Below, in pieces: positions 1 to 6,649 of a stretch of DNA of 12,552 nt. The position numbers and the translations under genes were made by a program. Numbering within the stretch: position 1 is the first letter of the stretch; every line of letters begins with the position of its first letter. The DNA lies in assembly GCA_022729835.1 (NCBI GenBank), contig DZBC01000035.1, forward strand, positions 1 through 12,552. Reading direction: 5' to 3'. This DNA comes from Sulfuricurvum sp. GTDB taxonomy: Bacteria; Campylobacterota; Campylobacteria; Campylobacterales; Sulfurimonadaceae. Under the pieces are notes generated by a model, which had not been told where the DNA came from, made no database searches, and saw only the letters and a list, made by a program, of their open reading frames with translations.

Positions 1-60
1 CCAAGTGGCCGGATGTTCTGCGCGATTGGTGGCCGGATGCGCCGTTATATGCACCGGGAC
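1..60 (+). mobile_element. IS21-like terminal repeat array, left edge
   Basis: Two copies of GTGGCCGGATG lie 24 bp apart (5-15 and 29-39). The same unit appears twice in the opposite orientation at the right edge of the window. Short repeats in multiple copies at each end, inverted between ends, are typical of IS21-family elements. The element body (istA/istB) is not in the window, so the family call rests on end structure only. The inner limit near 60 is approximate: it is where the transposase remnant in the next entry becomes readable. Confidence 0.45.
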
Positions 61-61
61 G

Positions 62-385
62 TCATTTGCCCTTGTAACGCTCTATCGATTCTATGGAGGA
101 CTCCATCTGTGTGAGTGTGAACGACATCGGAAGGCCTGCGTGGTTCTCAACGATCATGTTGAGCATCACCTGTTAGAGGTTGGGACGTTCAGAGTGCAAA
201 CGACCATTTAGGTCGTTTTTTCTTCGCTCTTCTTCCTTGCTAAATCCCTGTGTGACTTCAATGACGCCGAGGCGCTTGGCATTACCTTCATTGTCTAGCG
301 TGATGAATCTATCACTAGGGGTGTAGTCGTCACCATAAACCTTGAAACTGGTGGAGTCAAGATGGGCATACTGTATTGCCCAACA
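62..385 (-). pseudogene. IS1634-family transposase fragment, with in-frame stop
   Basis: Read on the minus strand, one frame gives YAHLDSTSFKVYGDDY, then VIEVTQGFSK and, after a stop, QVMLNMIVENHAGLPM. This is the block pattern of the central DDE catalytic region of IS1634-family transposases (HLDxTSF, then ITxGYSKDxRPDLKQ, then VLNLIV-NxAGxP). A TAA at 173-175 sits where the family normally has a Lys codon (RPNL-stop-QVML), so one substitution could explain it. The frame resumes and ends at TGA 62-64. The N-terminal part is missing: upstream of WAIQYAHLD the frame closes at a TGA (386-388), exactly where an unrelated repeat array starts. The last 25 or so residues before 62 no longer resemble the family. 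This is a dead relic between two other elements. Family assignment is from remembered motifs. Confidence 0.6.
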
Positions 386-565
386 TCATATACGATCTCG
401 GCGTCCAAAAGCTACATGGAATACAAACTAAGCGCACCGATTCCCTAGAATCAGCGCCATTTTTGCGCCATAACCTACATGGAATACAATATTTTCTCAA
501 CAACTACACGAAATACAATGTTCAGCCGGCTTCCGATCTGCTGGTTTAACCGACATCAAATACGA
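381..565 (-). repeat. Five copies of a degenerate 15-bp repeat
   Basis: On the minus strand the copies read TCGTATATGATGTTG (381-395), TTGTATTCCATGTAG (412-426 and 475-489, identical), TTGTATTTCGTGTAG (504-518) and TCGTATTTGATGTCG (551-565). They align without gaps to TYGTATWYSRTGTNG. Spacing is irregular: 31, 63, 29 and 47 bp. Similarity extends beyond the 15-mer between the outermost copies (about 381-413 and 551-583). No gene is visible here. Irregularly spaced protein-binding repeats could be the end of a transposon with several transposase sites, or decayed iterons of a second replicon. The array begins exactly where the transposase relic stops, which favours a mobile-element end. Confidence 0.55.
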
Positions 566-738
566 TCTCCAGTGTCCTAAAGCTGTTTAGAACACGGATA
601 TTGTTATGAAACAGTGCGATTGTTCATTCCAACTACAACTCTGCTCATCATCAGGCTCTTACAGCGGCGCTCGCTCCAAAGCTCTTGTCTCGCATGATGT
701 AGCCGTTTATACTTTTCTTTAGATTAGTAGAACAACAT

Positions 739-1219
739 TGATACATTTTCTTCCAGCTTGGAATTTCATGTTTCATTTGTGGCTACCTTTGAAACATTTA
801 ATTCCACAATTCATCAATTTTACTATCTCTATGAAACATTTTCTTCCATTTGAGCACTATCGTACTGCTTAACCCTTCCATACTGCAACATTTTCTTCTC
901 ATAAACACTGCTATGGAATAATTTGTTTTACTCCTACACCGTCCACAAAGTAGGCATTTGCCTACTTTACAGCCCATATTGAATCAATTCATACTGAAAC
1001 ATTTTCTTCCAGCACTTTCAATTTTTTAGCTTTTTGATCGTTATTCGTTGCAGAATTTGTTTCATTTGCCATTTCACATGCTCAATAATACGTTTATCGG
1101 AAGCTTATGTTGCGGTTTAGGCATTTGATGTTGCAGTATAAGCATTTCATGTTGCAACAAAGGAAGTCAATGAAGCAACAAAAGAAGAATATGTTTCAAT
1201 ACTGGAAGAATATGTTTCA
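739..1219. other. oriV: Iteron-type plasmid replication origin
   Basis: A non-coding stretch directly upstream of rep carries repeated TGAAACATTTTCTTCCA units. Plus-strand copies lie at 739-756, 790-806 (with AA for TC), 832-848, 884-900 (TGCAACA variant) and 995-1012. Copies in reverse orientation lie at 1184-1198 and 1203-1219 (GAAGAATATGTTTCA). Between them, 1100-1160 has looser relatives with an ATGTTGCA core. Rep_3-family initiators bind such iterons to open the origin, and the adjacent rep gene fits this. Spacing is not uniform (51, 42, 52 and 111 bp), unlike the tightly phased iterons of many plasmids. I see no convincing DnaA box. Confidence 0.75.
947..968. repeat. Perfect 10-bp dyad within the origin
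   Basis: AAAGTAGGCA and TGCCTACTTT flank a 2-bp centre, forming a 22-bp dyad between the fourth and fifth direct iterons. It could be a protein-binding site or an extruded hairpin of the origin. It lacks a following T-run, so it is not a typical terminator. Confidence 0.55.
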
Positions 1220-1260
1220 CTAGGCCTTTACAAAGTCCCTACTGGCCGTACTTTCTGCTT

Positions 1261-1357
1261 CTCTAAATCTATTAAATATCTTCTAAAATTTCTAAACTAT
1301 AAGATAAAATCTTCTTAAGACGTAGATATACTTATTTTATTGGAATTTTACGTCTTA
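1261..1357. promoter_or_regulatory. AT-rich stretch and inverted repeat in front of rep
   Basis: About 60 bp of very AT-rich DNA (1261-1320) follows the inverted iterons and is a candidate DNA-unwinding element. It leads into the inverted repeat TAAGACGTA (1316-1324) and TACGTCTTA (1349-1357), separated by 24 bp. Rep_3 initiators commonly repress their own gene by binding an inverted repeat at the rep promoter, so this is the candidate rep operator. No clear -35/-10 pair could be assigned. Confidence 0.45.
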
Positions 1358-1404
1358 CTGCAACAAGAAATTCCATTTCATCGCAAAAATTGCTACAATG
1401 TCAC

Positions 1405-2724
1405 ATGCCCAATCATTATCAGCCTGATCTTCTCAAACATAATGACTACATCAAAATGTTACAAGTCAAAAAGCAGATGTCATTTCAACAACAACGAATA
1501 TTTGATACTGTTTTGCTAATAGTGCAAGATATGCATAGAAAAGGTAATCTTGATGGAGTCGTTAAAGAAGGTACTCTTTCATTCGATCTTGATTTTTTCA
1601 AAGAACAAATGCTTAAAGGTTCTAAGATCAACAAAATCAACAGATCAGACATTAAATCTGCTCTCGAAGCAATGACCGATCTTAAATTCTCTTATGACCT
1701 TCAGGGTATCGATGATAATGGGGAGGAAACCAATAAAGTAGGGAATTTTGTAATTTTTCAAAAAGCGGAAGTTGATTTTCTTCGCAAAAAAGTGAACTTA
1801 ACTTTTGGACTTGATTTTAGAACCGAAAATCTAATACCAAATGCAAACTATACTGCTCTAAGTTCTGGCTATCTTAATGCTTTCTCATCTCAATATGCAA
1901 GAGCACTGTATCAATATTTTAAAATGTTTATAGGCAAAGATTATTCCAGACCCTTTCGTGATAACAAAGAAGACGATATGGAATTTATAAAAAAGCTCCT
2001 TGGGATCAATGAAACTGAGCATCTAGCTTACTTTAACAATCATTCAACACTAATTATGAGAACTATTGAACCTGCAATCAAGCAAATAAATACTTGTAGT
2101 GATATTGAAGCAAGTTTTGAAAGAGTTAAAAAAGGTAATAAGATCATTGCAATACGATTTACCTTTAAACCTAAGACCGAGTACATCAATCATCACATTT
2201 CACGACAAAGTAATCGTACTGGTATTCTTATGCCTACCTTTAAGAAGTTTTCTGAATTTAAGGTTTGGGTAATTGAAACATATTCAGGTTTGCCTTTAGT
2301 AAAAGGACCTGTTGGATTTAATGAAGATCTCATTGTTATCTTGTCAGAAAAGGGTTACTTACATAATCCTGTAACTCGCAAAGACTTTAACCCAGATGAT
2401 GCGATGGATTTATGGCAATGGATGTATTCAAACAAACATCGAGTTGGAAGAGTTGATTTGTCACGGAGCGAAATTTTTACTGACAATCACAAAGGCAAAT
2501 ATTTAAAACATTTTGACAAAGCCAATGGCGAATATGTATATCTAAAGATTCTCAATATTCATGTTGAAGATCGGTCGATGAGTTGGGATGACAAAGTTAA
2601 TATTACGATTGAACAAGATGGTCAAAAAAAGTCTATTGACAACTACTATGACATAAAAAAATTCAAAGATGCACTTATAGATATTACTGAGGAAAGCATC
2701 ATAATTGATGTAGAGCCTTTTTAA
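1405..2724 (+). CDS. rep: Plasmid replication initiator, Rep_3 family
   Basis: Initiates plasmid replication by binding the upstream iterons. The N-terminal half shows the family pattern: an opening helix (HNDYIKMLQVKKQMSFQQQRIF), a first winged-helix region, then a central YTALSSGYLNAFSSQYARALYQYFKMF segment. The latter matches the conserved 'l.s.ysr.LYe.l' stretch of Rep_3 proteins and starts the second winged helix. About 439 aa from the ATG at 1405, clearly longer than the usual 230-330 aa. The extra 170 or so C-terminal residues (from about HHISRQSNRT) match no domain I recognise. The frame is open upstream to a TTG at 1390. I chose ATG 1405 because the family normally has only a short lead before the first helix, but no Shine-Dalgarno sequence decides it. 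AT-rich codon use matches parA and parB. Confidence 0.85.
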   Translation: MPNHYQPDLLKHNDYIKMLQVKKQMSFQQQRIFDTVLLIVQDMHRKGNLDGVVKEGTLSFDLDFFKEQMLKGSKINKINRSDIKSALEAMTDLKFSYDLQGIDDNGEETNKVGNFVIFQKAEVDFLRKKVNLTFGLDFRTENLIPNANYTALSSGYLNAFSSQYARALYQYFKMFIGKDYSRPFRDNKEDDMEFIKKLLGINETEHLAYFNNHSTLIMRTIEPAIKQINTCSDIEASFERVKKGNKIIAIRFTFKPKTEYINHHISRQSNRTGILMPTFKKFSEFKVWVIETYSGLPLVKGPVGFNEDLIVILSEKGYLHNPVTRKDFNPDDAMDLWQWMYSNKHRVGRVDLSRSEIFTDNHKGKYLKHFDKANGEYVYLKILNIHVEDRSMSWDDKVNITIEQDGQKKSIDNYYDIKKFKDALIDITEESIIIDVEPF

Positions 2725-2887
2725 GTACTATGTGTACATCTTCTTCCAACAGGATCCACTTTCATGTGAATAACTTAGATTTTAGCATACAGATGACAAA
2801 AGATATTCAAAATTTTCACATAATTGACGCAGTAATTTTCAAATTCATGTTTTTCGATATACTGATACAAACAATATTGGATTCAAA
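2725..2887 (+). promoter_or_regulatory. rep-parA intergenic region: stray iteron and likely par promoter
   Basis: ACATCTTCTTCCA at 2736-2748 differs by one base from the iteron core ACATTTTCTTCCA, so an initiator-binding site seems to lie downstream of rep as well. Closer to parA, TATACT at 2858-2863 is a plausible -10 box, 25 bp before the parA ATG. No good -35 stands at standard spacing, which is common in Campylobacterota promoters. Small-ParA operons are usually autoregulated here, but I found no clear palindromic operator. Confidence 0.4.
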
Positions 2888-3547
2888 ATGATAATTACAA
2901 TATCGCATCAGAAAGGTGGAGTTGGTAAATCAACTCTAGCCTTTAATATTGCTTCTGAGCTTTCTAAGCAAAGCAAAGTAGAAATCATTGATTTAGATGT
3001 ACAACAAACTGTGAGTACCTATCATCATATTCGTTCAGAGATGGGACATAACCCTCTTCCTGTTCATATTTTTACAACACCAGAAGAACTTGAAAATTAT
3101 ATTGACTCAATAGACGAGGATATTATAGTTATTGTTGATTCTGGAGGTTTTGACTCAAGTTTAAATAGATTTTTAATACTTATAAGTGATTTTATAATTA
3201 CCCCAGTTTCAAGTGAATTCACAGAAATCTTGGGCTTGCAAAAGTATGAGGGCATTTTGCGAGAGTTGTCTGAACAAACAGATTCTCTTCTGGTTACAAA
3301 TGTGGTACTAAATAAGATAAGCCCAAATCAGAAACGATTCGATGATGTAAGTGACTTTATAAAGAGTTCATGTCATTTTAAACTTATGGATTCAATACTG
3401 CGACGTCGTGTTGATTTTGCCAATAGTGTTGCCCATGGTTTTAGCGTGTATGAGCTAGATAAGAGTTCTGAAGCTTCAAAAGAGTTAATAGATTTGGTGC
3501 AAGAAATTAAGAATAAAGTTGGGATTAATGACAAAAAAGAAGATTGA
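2888..3547 (+). CDS. parA: ParA-family partition ATPase
   Basis: Cytosolic P-loop ATPase that segregates plasmid copies with ParB and the parS site. At 219 aa with no N-terminal DNA-binding domain, it belongs to the small ParA class (type Ib-like). A deviant Walker A motif, KGGVGKST, spans residues 9-16 with signature Lys9. The Walker A' motif is DLDVQQT (35-41) and Walker B ends in VIVD84. The usual D-x-P-G after Walker B is DSGG here, a small deviation. The C-terminal part (ILRRRVDFANSVAHGFSVYE) matches the family's 'R..y..a...g..v.e' segment. It follows rep by 163 bp and overlaps parB by 20 bp, so the two are translated from one transcript. Start is the first ATG; no strong Shine-Dalgarno sequence precedes it. 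Confidence 0.9.
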   Translation: MIITISHQKGGVGKSTLAFNIASELSKQSKVEIIDLDVQQTVSTYHHIRSEMGHNPLPVHIFTTPEELENYIDSIDEDIIVIVDSGGFDSSLNRFLILISDFIITPVSSEFTEILGLQKYEGILRELSEQTDSLLVTNVVLNKISPNQKRFDDVSDFIKSSCHFKLMDSILRRRVDFANSVAHGFSVYELDKSSEASKELIDLVQEIKNKVGINDKKED

Positions 3548-4346
3548 TTATACTCTAGCTAAAAAGGTTTCACAAAATGCCGCACTTGCAGAACAGATAC
3601 ATACAATAGAGAAAAATCCTGATTTTGTTGTAGAAATTCCCCTTTCTAAACTCATTCCAAACCCTTATCAGCCCCGTATTGAAATGGAACCTCTGGCATT
3701 AAATGAACTGGCTGATTCAATTAAACTTAATGGTTTATTGCAACCTATCGTCGTTTCCTCAAACGGTGATTTGATGATGATAATCGCAGGGCATCGTCGC
3801 GTTGAAGCACATAGACTACTTCAAAAAGACTCAATCAAAGCTGTAGTTATGCATAATGTTGTGCATGCACAACTTGCTCTCTTGCCATTAGTAGAGAACT
3901 TGCAGCGTAGTGAAATGAATCCGATTGAAAACGCTATTGCATTTAAAAAGATACTTGATGACCAAATTGTTGAAACACAAAATGACTTAGCTGAGGCAAT
4001 TGGTGTATCAAAAAGTTGGCTTTCAAAAACTTTATCAATATTAAGGTTACCAACAACACTATTAGATAAAGTCAAAGAAGACAAATACTCTGATATAACA
4101 GTTTTATCTGCACTTAACAAAGCACCTACGGAGATTTTGGGCAGTTTATATATCAAAATCAAAGTACTTTCACGTAACGAAGCACTAGAATCAATAAGAC
4201 AAGCTATAGAAAAACCCACAAAAGTGAAAAATCAAATAGAGATTAAAAGAAATAAGATTGTTATTCACACTTTGGGATTAAACGAGTCGAAGAAAGAAAG
4301 GGTTGAAGAGTTGATACATCAAATCAAAACTTTAATAAGTGAATAA
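3528..4346 (+). CDS. parB: ParB-family partition protein
   Basis: Centromere-binding partner of ParA. An N-terminal ParB/Srx-like domain starts at EIPLSKLIPNPYQPR (36-50) and includes the nucleotide-binding GHRR motif (88-91) and ENLQRSEMNPIE (123-134). A helix-turn-helix follows (QNDLAEAIGVSKSWLSKTLSILRLP, 151-175), then a linker and a dimerisation tail, 272 aa in all. GHRR and ENxQR are the signatures of the CTP-binding clamp class. The start at ATG 3528 is preferred over a TTG at 3519 and overlaps parA by 20 bp. A 16-bp palindrome lies inside the coding sequence just before the ENLQR codons and is repeated immediately after the stop codon; both are probable binding sites for this protein. 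Confidence 0.92.
   Translation: MTKKKIDYTLAKKVSQNAALAEQIHTIEKNPDFVVEIPLSKLIPNPYQPRIEMEPLALNELADSIKLNGLLQPIVVSSNGDLMMIIAGHRRVEAHRLLQKDSIKAVVMHNVVHAQLALLPLVENLQRSEMNPIENAIAFKKILDDQIVETQNDLAEAIGVSKSWLSKTLSILRLPTTLLDKVKEDKYSDITVLSALNKAPTEILGSLYIKIKVLSRNEALESIRQAIEKPTKVKNQIEIKRNKIVIHTLGLNESKKERVEELIHQIKTLISE
3858..3873. promoter_or_regulatory. parS: Candidate parS site inside parB
   Basis: GTTGTGCATGCACAAC, a perfect 16-bp palindrome, lies inside parB in the codons for VVHAQ. The identical 16-mer occurs only once more in the window, just after the parB stop. Length, symmetry and the GTT...AAC ends resemble the known chromosomal parS form (GTTTCACGTGAAAC core). Binding by this ParB is inferred. 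Confidence 0.6.
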
Positions 4347-4381
4347 TTGAAATAAGTTGTGCATGCACAACTTATTTCAAT
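4346..4381. promoter_or_regulatory. parS: Candidate parS: 36-bp perfect palindrome after parB
   Basis: A perfect palindrome starts at the last base of the parB stop codon. Its central 16 bp (4356-4371) are the same GTTGTGCATGCACAAC found inside parB. The outer arms are ATTGAAATAA and its complement. As RNA it would form an 18-bp stem but has no following T-tract, so a centromere-like binding site fits better than a simple terminator; it could still end or stabilise the par transcript. Confidence 0.65.
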
Positions 4382-4695
4382 CAACGCCGGAAAAACTACA
4401 ATAGACCTAGCTTTCTTATGTATGATATCAAAAAAATGTTAATAAGATAGACTCCCAAAAATCAAAAAACATAGTCGACCTTCAAGTTATAAACTGAACT
4501 ACCACAACTTTAGCGGTCTAATGATGATGGCCTCGATATAAACGATCCGCGATTGCTAAGTATGGTTCAAACACAAACGCGAAGTAATATTAGAGGGGAT
4601 CGCCTTTAAATCTTGATAGTGTGTGCTTTGAGAGGGTGACATTAATTGGCTGATGCTTGCTCGGAGTCATCGTATGGCAAATTGGCATATAAATC
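4382..4695. other. Intergenic stretch without a recognisable gene
   Basis: About 310 bp between the partition module and the next gene. Composition shifts here from AT-rich towards the more balanced DNA that follows, so a module border lies within it. I see no open frame with a ribosome-binding site, no RNA gene and no clear terminator. A 56-codon frame begins at 4653 and runs into the next gene in another frame; it is discussed there. Confidence 0.5.
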
Positions 4696-5055
4696 ATGCT
4701 TGTCTTTGTAAGTCACTACGATATCGGTATGAAACGCTACCTCGAACCCAGTCAGATCAAATCACGCTTTTTCTTGCTTTACTTTCTCTATGGGAAAGTG
4801 AAGTATGGCAGCAAAGGCAGTGATGCAGAACGATTAGGGCGTATGAGCGCCTATAAAGCGATGATGCATCTCTATCGTCCCATGGTGCTCATAAACAAGC
4901 GGGTGTTAATCTCTGAAGCGGAGGCCAGAACCGTTGCTTTATGCCAAAAAGCAAGACGGGAGTTACCTGATGGAGACTTGTTGCAAAGTTTTCTTCTGAC
5001 TGTTGAAGGATTACGCGAAGAGGTCATAGAGCCTTCAGGTATGGCTAAAAGTTGA
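4696..5055 (+). CDS. Hypothetical protein, 119 aa
   Basis: I do not recognise this protein. The central and C-terminal part looks like genuine coding sequence: GSKGSDAERLGRMSAYKAMMHLYRPMV, then a helical, charged segment with EAEARTVALCQKARRELPDG and LLQSFLLTVEGLREEV. No membrane segment or signal peptide is evident. The start is uncertain. ATG 4696 and ATG 4729 (MKRYLEPSQ) are both possible and neither has a clear Shine-Dalgarno sequence. A second frame, 4653-4823, overlaps the N-terminal part and also reads plausibly (ETLPRTQSDQITLF), so the true N-terminus may lie there with a frameshift near 4800. It converges with the polymerase gene on the other strand. Confidence 0.45.
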   Translation: MLVFVSHYDIGMKRYLEPSQIKSRFFLLYFLYGKVKYGSKGSDAERLGRMSAYKAMMHLYRPMVLINKRVLISEAEARTVALCQKARRELPDGDLLQSFLLTVEGLREEVIEPSGMAKS

Positions 5056-5059
5056 CGAT

Positions 5060-5164
5060 ATGGCTTTTATGAAACGCATTCTGAATCACTTTTTACCGCG
5101 CCGCCGCTTACGTAAAGATCATTACTATCTAATTGACAATCTGGCCTATCCGTCATTGCGCTAG
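5060..5164 (+). CDS. Possible small basic protein, 34 aa
   Basis: Begins 4 bp after the stop of the 119-aa gene, close enough for coupled translation. It reads MAFMKRILNHFLPRRR, then a DHYYLIDNLAYPSLR tail. The N-terminal half is an amphipathic, Arg-rich helix. I recognise no family. With no Shine-Dalgarno sequence of its own, the call depends on spacing and the residue pattern. Confidence 0.25.
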   Translation: MAFMKRILNHFLPRRRLRKDHYYLIDNLAYPSLR

Positions 5165-5204
5165 GGTAGGGCCTCTATTGGTTGTTAGAATATTCTGTGC
5201 TGGC

Positions 5205-5255
5205 GGAAGAACTTCCACGGCAGCGCTTTTATAAAAGCTCCCTGGCGCTGCGGAT
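5205..5255. terminator. Nested palindromes between convergent genes
   Basis: Contains GGAAGAACTTCC (5205-5216), the perfect 14-bp palindrome GCTTTTATAAAAGC (5225-5238) that includes the polymerase stop codon, and a wider GCAGCGC...GCGCTGC pair enclosing it. The location between converging genes suits a bidirectional transcription stop, but no long U-tract follows in either direction. Confidence 0.3.
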
Positions 5256-6497
5256 AATATCCATTCCATACCACGCTCTGGCTTTATGCATCGCTTTGGT
5301 AAGGGCGTGCTGTTTGGTATCCTCTTCGAATGCAAGCAGATCGGTGGTTTTTGGATCATGGTGTAAAAACTTGGTGGCGTTCATAGCGATGTAGACGATT
5401 GAGAGGGTAGGGTAGGTATCGAGCTCTATAAACTTCTCTTTGGCAAAAGCTTGCAAAAACGCCTCGTTAAAGAGGCGATAGAGTGTGAACTGTTTTTTAG
5501 AACTGTAGTGGTATTCATACCCGATGGCAAAGTGATAGGTTGTAGGATTCACCCCAAGCTGCATAATGGTGTGGCTTAGGTGGCGTACCATAATCTGTAC
5601 CCTTCGGTAAAACTCATCGCGCGCTTTGATGGGGTGATCCATTGAGCGGCTGATGCCGATACCTTTACGTGATCGGATCGGTTGGACGCTTTCTCTATCG
5701 ACGCCGCTGAGTTTGGCATACAGATCTCTGCCCTGGCGGCCCCACCCCTCAATCAAGGACTTTGCCTCAAGGGCCTCGCCGATGGTCTTGATCTTATAGT
5801 CGGCAAACTTCTTTCCAAATGCACGTCCCACTCCTGGAAATTCGGTGATGGGAATCTCTTTAACAAATGCATAGCGCTCATGATCATGTACGACCTTTAG
5901 ACCATAGGGTTTACATGTACCCGTTGCCAGCTTCGCTGTCCACTTACTGTTTGCAGCACCAATGGAGACCGGCAGCAGCATCTTTGAGACGATCATGCGC
6001 TGAAGGTTGGCGATAAACCTTTGGGTTTGATCCTCCTCTACCCACCCTTTAAGATCCGCAAAAATCTCATCGATGCTGTACTGCTCTATGGCGGGGATCT
6101 CATTGGAGAGCAGCTCCATGAGTTGATGCGAGAGGGTGTGGTAGAGCAGGTGATCAGGCGGTAATACAATGGCCTGCGGGCAGAGCTGCAGTGCTTCGCG
6201 CAAGGTCATAGCTGTCTTTACCCCACAACGTCTGGCTTCATAGCTGGCGGTGGTGACGATACCTCTTATGCGTTCTCCCTCTTGAAAATAGCGCGAGGGA
6301 TCATGTTGCGAATGAAAGAGGGAAGGGACAAAGGCGCCACTGTTGAGGGTGTAGAGTTTTTTAGCACGCGCAGGGGTACGCTCAAAGATAAAAGGGTCGC
6401 CCCTTCCTCCGACAATGACCGGCTTACCGATCAGATCGATGTTGCGGTTGCGTTCAGCCGATACGAAGTAGCAGTCAAGGTCTAAGTGGATGATCAT
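5229..6497 (-). CDS. Y-family translesion DNA polymerase (UmuC/DinB-like)
   Basis: Low-fidelity polymerase that copies past damaged bases. From the ATG at 6497 the protein is 422 aa and opens with MIIHLDLDCYF, the first palm motif (catalytic Asp6 and Asp8). ASYEARRCGVKTAM at 85-98 is the fingers motif, and SIDE at 141-144 supplies the remaining carboxylates. SIGAANSKWTAKLATGTCKP follows, then a helix-hairpin-helix thumb segment (ITEFPGVGRAFGKKF) and a C-terminal little-finger region. Between the early GG (about residue 31) and TTASYEAR there are about 50 residues where DinB proteins usually have about 10, an insertion in the fingers/palm. The frame is open to ATG 6554, but starting at 6497 puts the palm motif at the N-terminus as in the family. 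No umuD partner is adjacent. Plasmid-borne copies are common and can raise mutation rate. Confidence 0.88.
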   Translation of the reverse strand: MIIHLDLDCYFVSAERNRNIDLIGKPVIVGGRGDPFIFERTPARAKKLYTLNSGAFVPSLFHSQHDPSRYFQEGERIRGIVTTASYEARRCGVKTAMTLREALQLCPQAIVLPPDHLLYHTLSHQLMELLSNEIPAIEQYSIDEIFADLKGWVEEDQTQRFIANLQRMIVSKMLLPVSIGAANSKWTAKLATGTCKPYGLKVVHDHERYAFVKEIPITEFPGVGRAFGKKFADYKIKTIGEALEAKSLIEGWGRQGRDLYAKLSGVDRESVQPIRSRKGIGISRSMDHPIKARDEFYRRVQIMVRHLSHTIMQLGVNPTTYHFAIGYEYHYSSKKQFTLYRLFNEAFLQAFAKEKFIELDTYPTLSIVYIAMNATKFLHHDPKTTDLLAFEEDTKQHALTKAMHKARAWYGMDIIRSARELL

Positions 6498-6555
6498 AAT
6501 CGAGATGATAGAGGAGGAGTGCGGGGGTAGGGCGAAAGTGTGGCAAAGTGTCATA

Positions 6556-6572
6556 TGAAGCTTAGCGCTTCA
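6556..6572. promoter_or_regulatory. Inverted repeat upstream of the polymerase gene
   Basis: TGAAGC and GCTTCA are separated by 5 bp, lying 59-75 bp before the polymerase ATG at 6497 on the minus strand. It is a possible operator or part of the leader. It does not match a known LexA box, and the assignment rests only on symmetry and position. Confidence 0.25.
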
Positions 6573-6649
6573 GGTTAAGTAGAACAAATGGGCTATAGCT
6601 TCCGTATCTGCTCTAGTCTGATGTGGTGCTCCTCTGAGGTATCAAGCTG

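Noticed and set aside
5..211. Plus-strand frame of 68 codons at the left edge
   Set aside because: It runs through the IS-like end repeats and antisense to the recognisable transposase relic; Cys-rich and without a ribosome-binding site.
739..1219. The repeated units as a CRISPR array
   Set aside because: The repeats are short, irregularly spaced and in both orientations, with no uniform spacers, and lie next to a Rep gene; iterons explain them.
3821..4219. Minus-strand frame of 132 codons inside parB
   Set aside because: Antisense to a gene with clear ParB motifs; no ribosome-binding site.
5682..6485. Plus-strand frames opposite the polymerase gene
   Set aside because: Short, without ribosome-binding sites and antisense to a well-supported Y-family polymerase.
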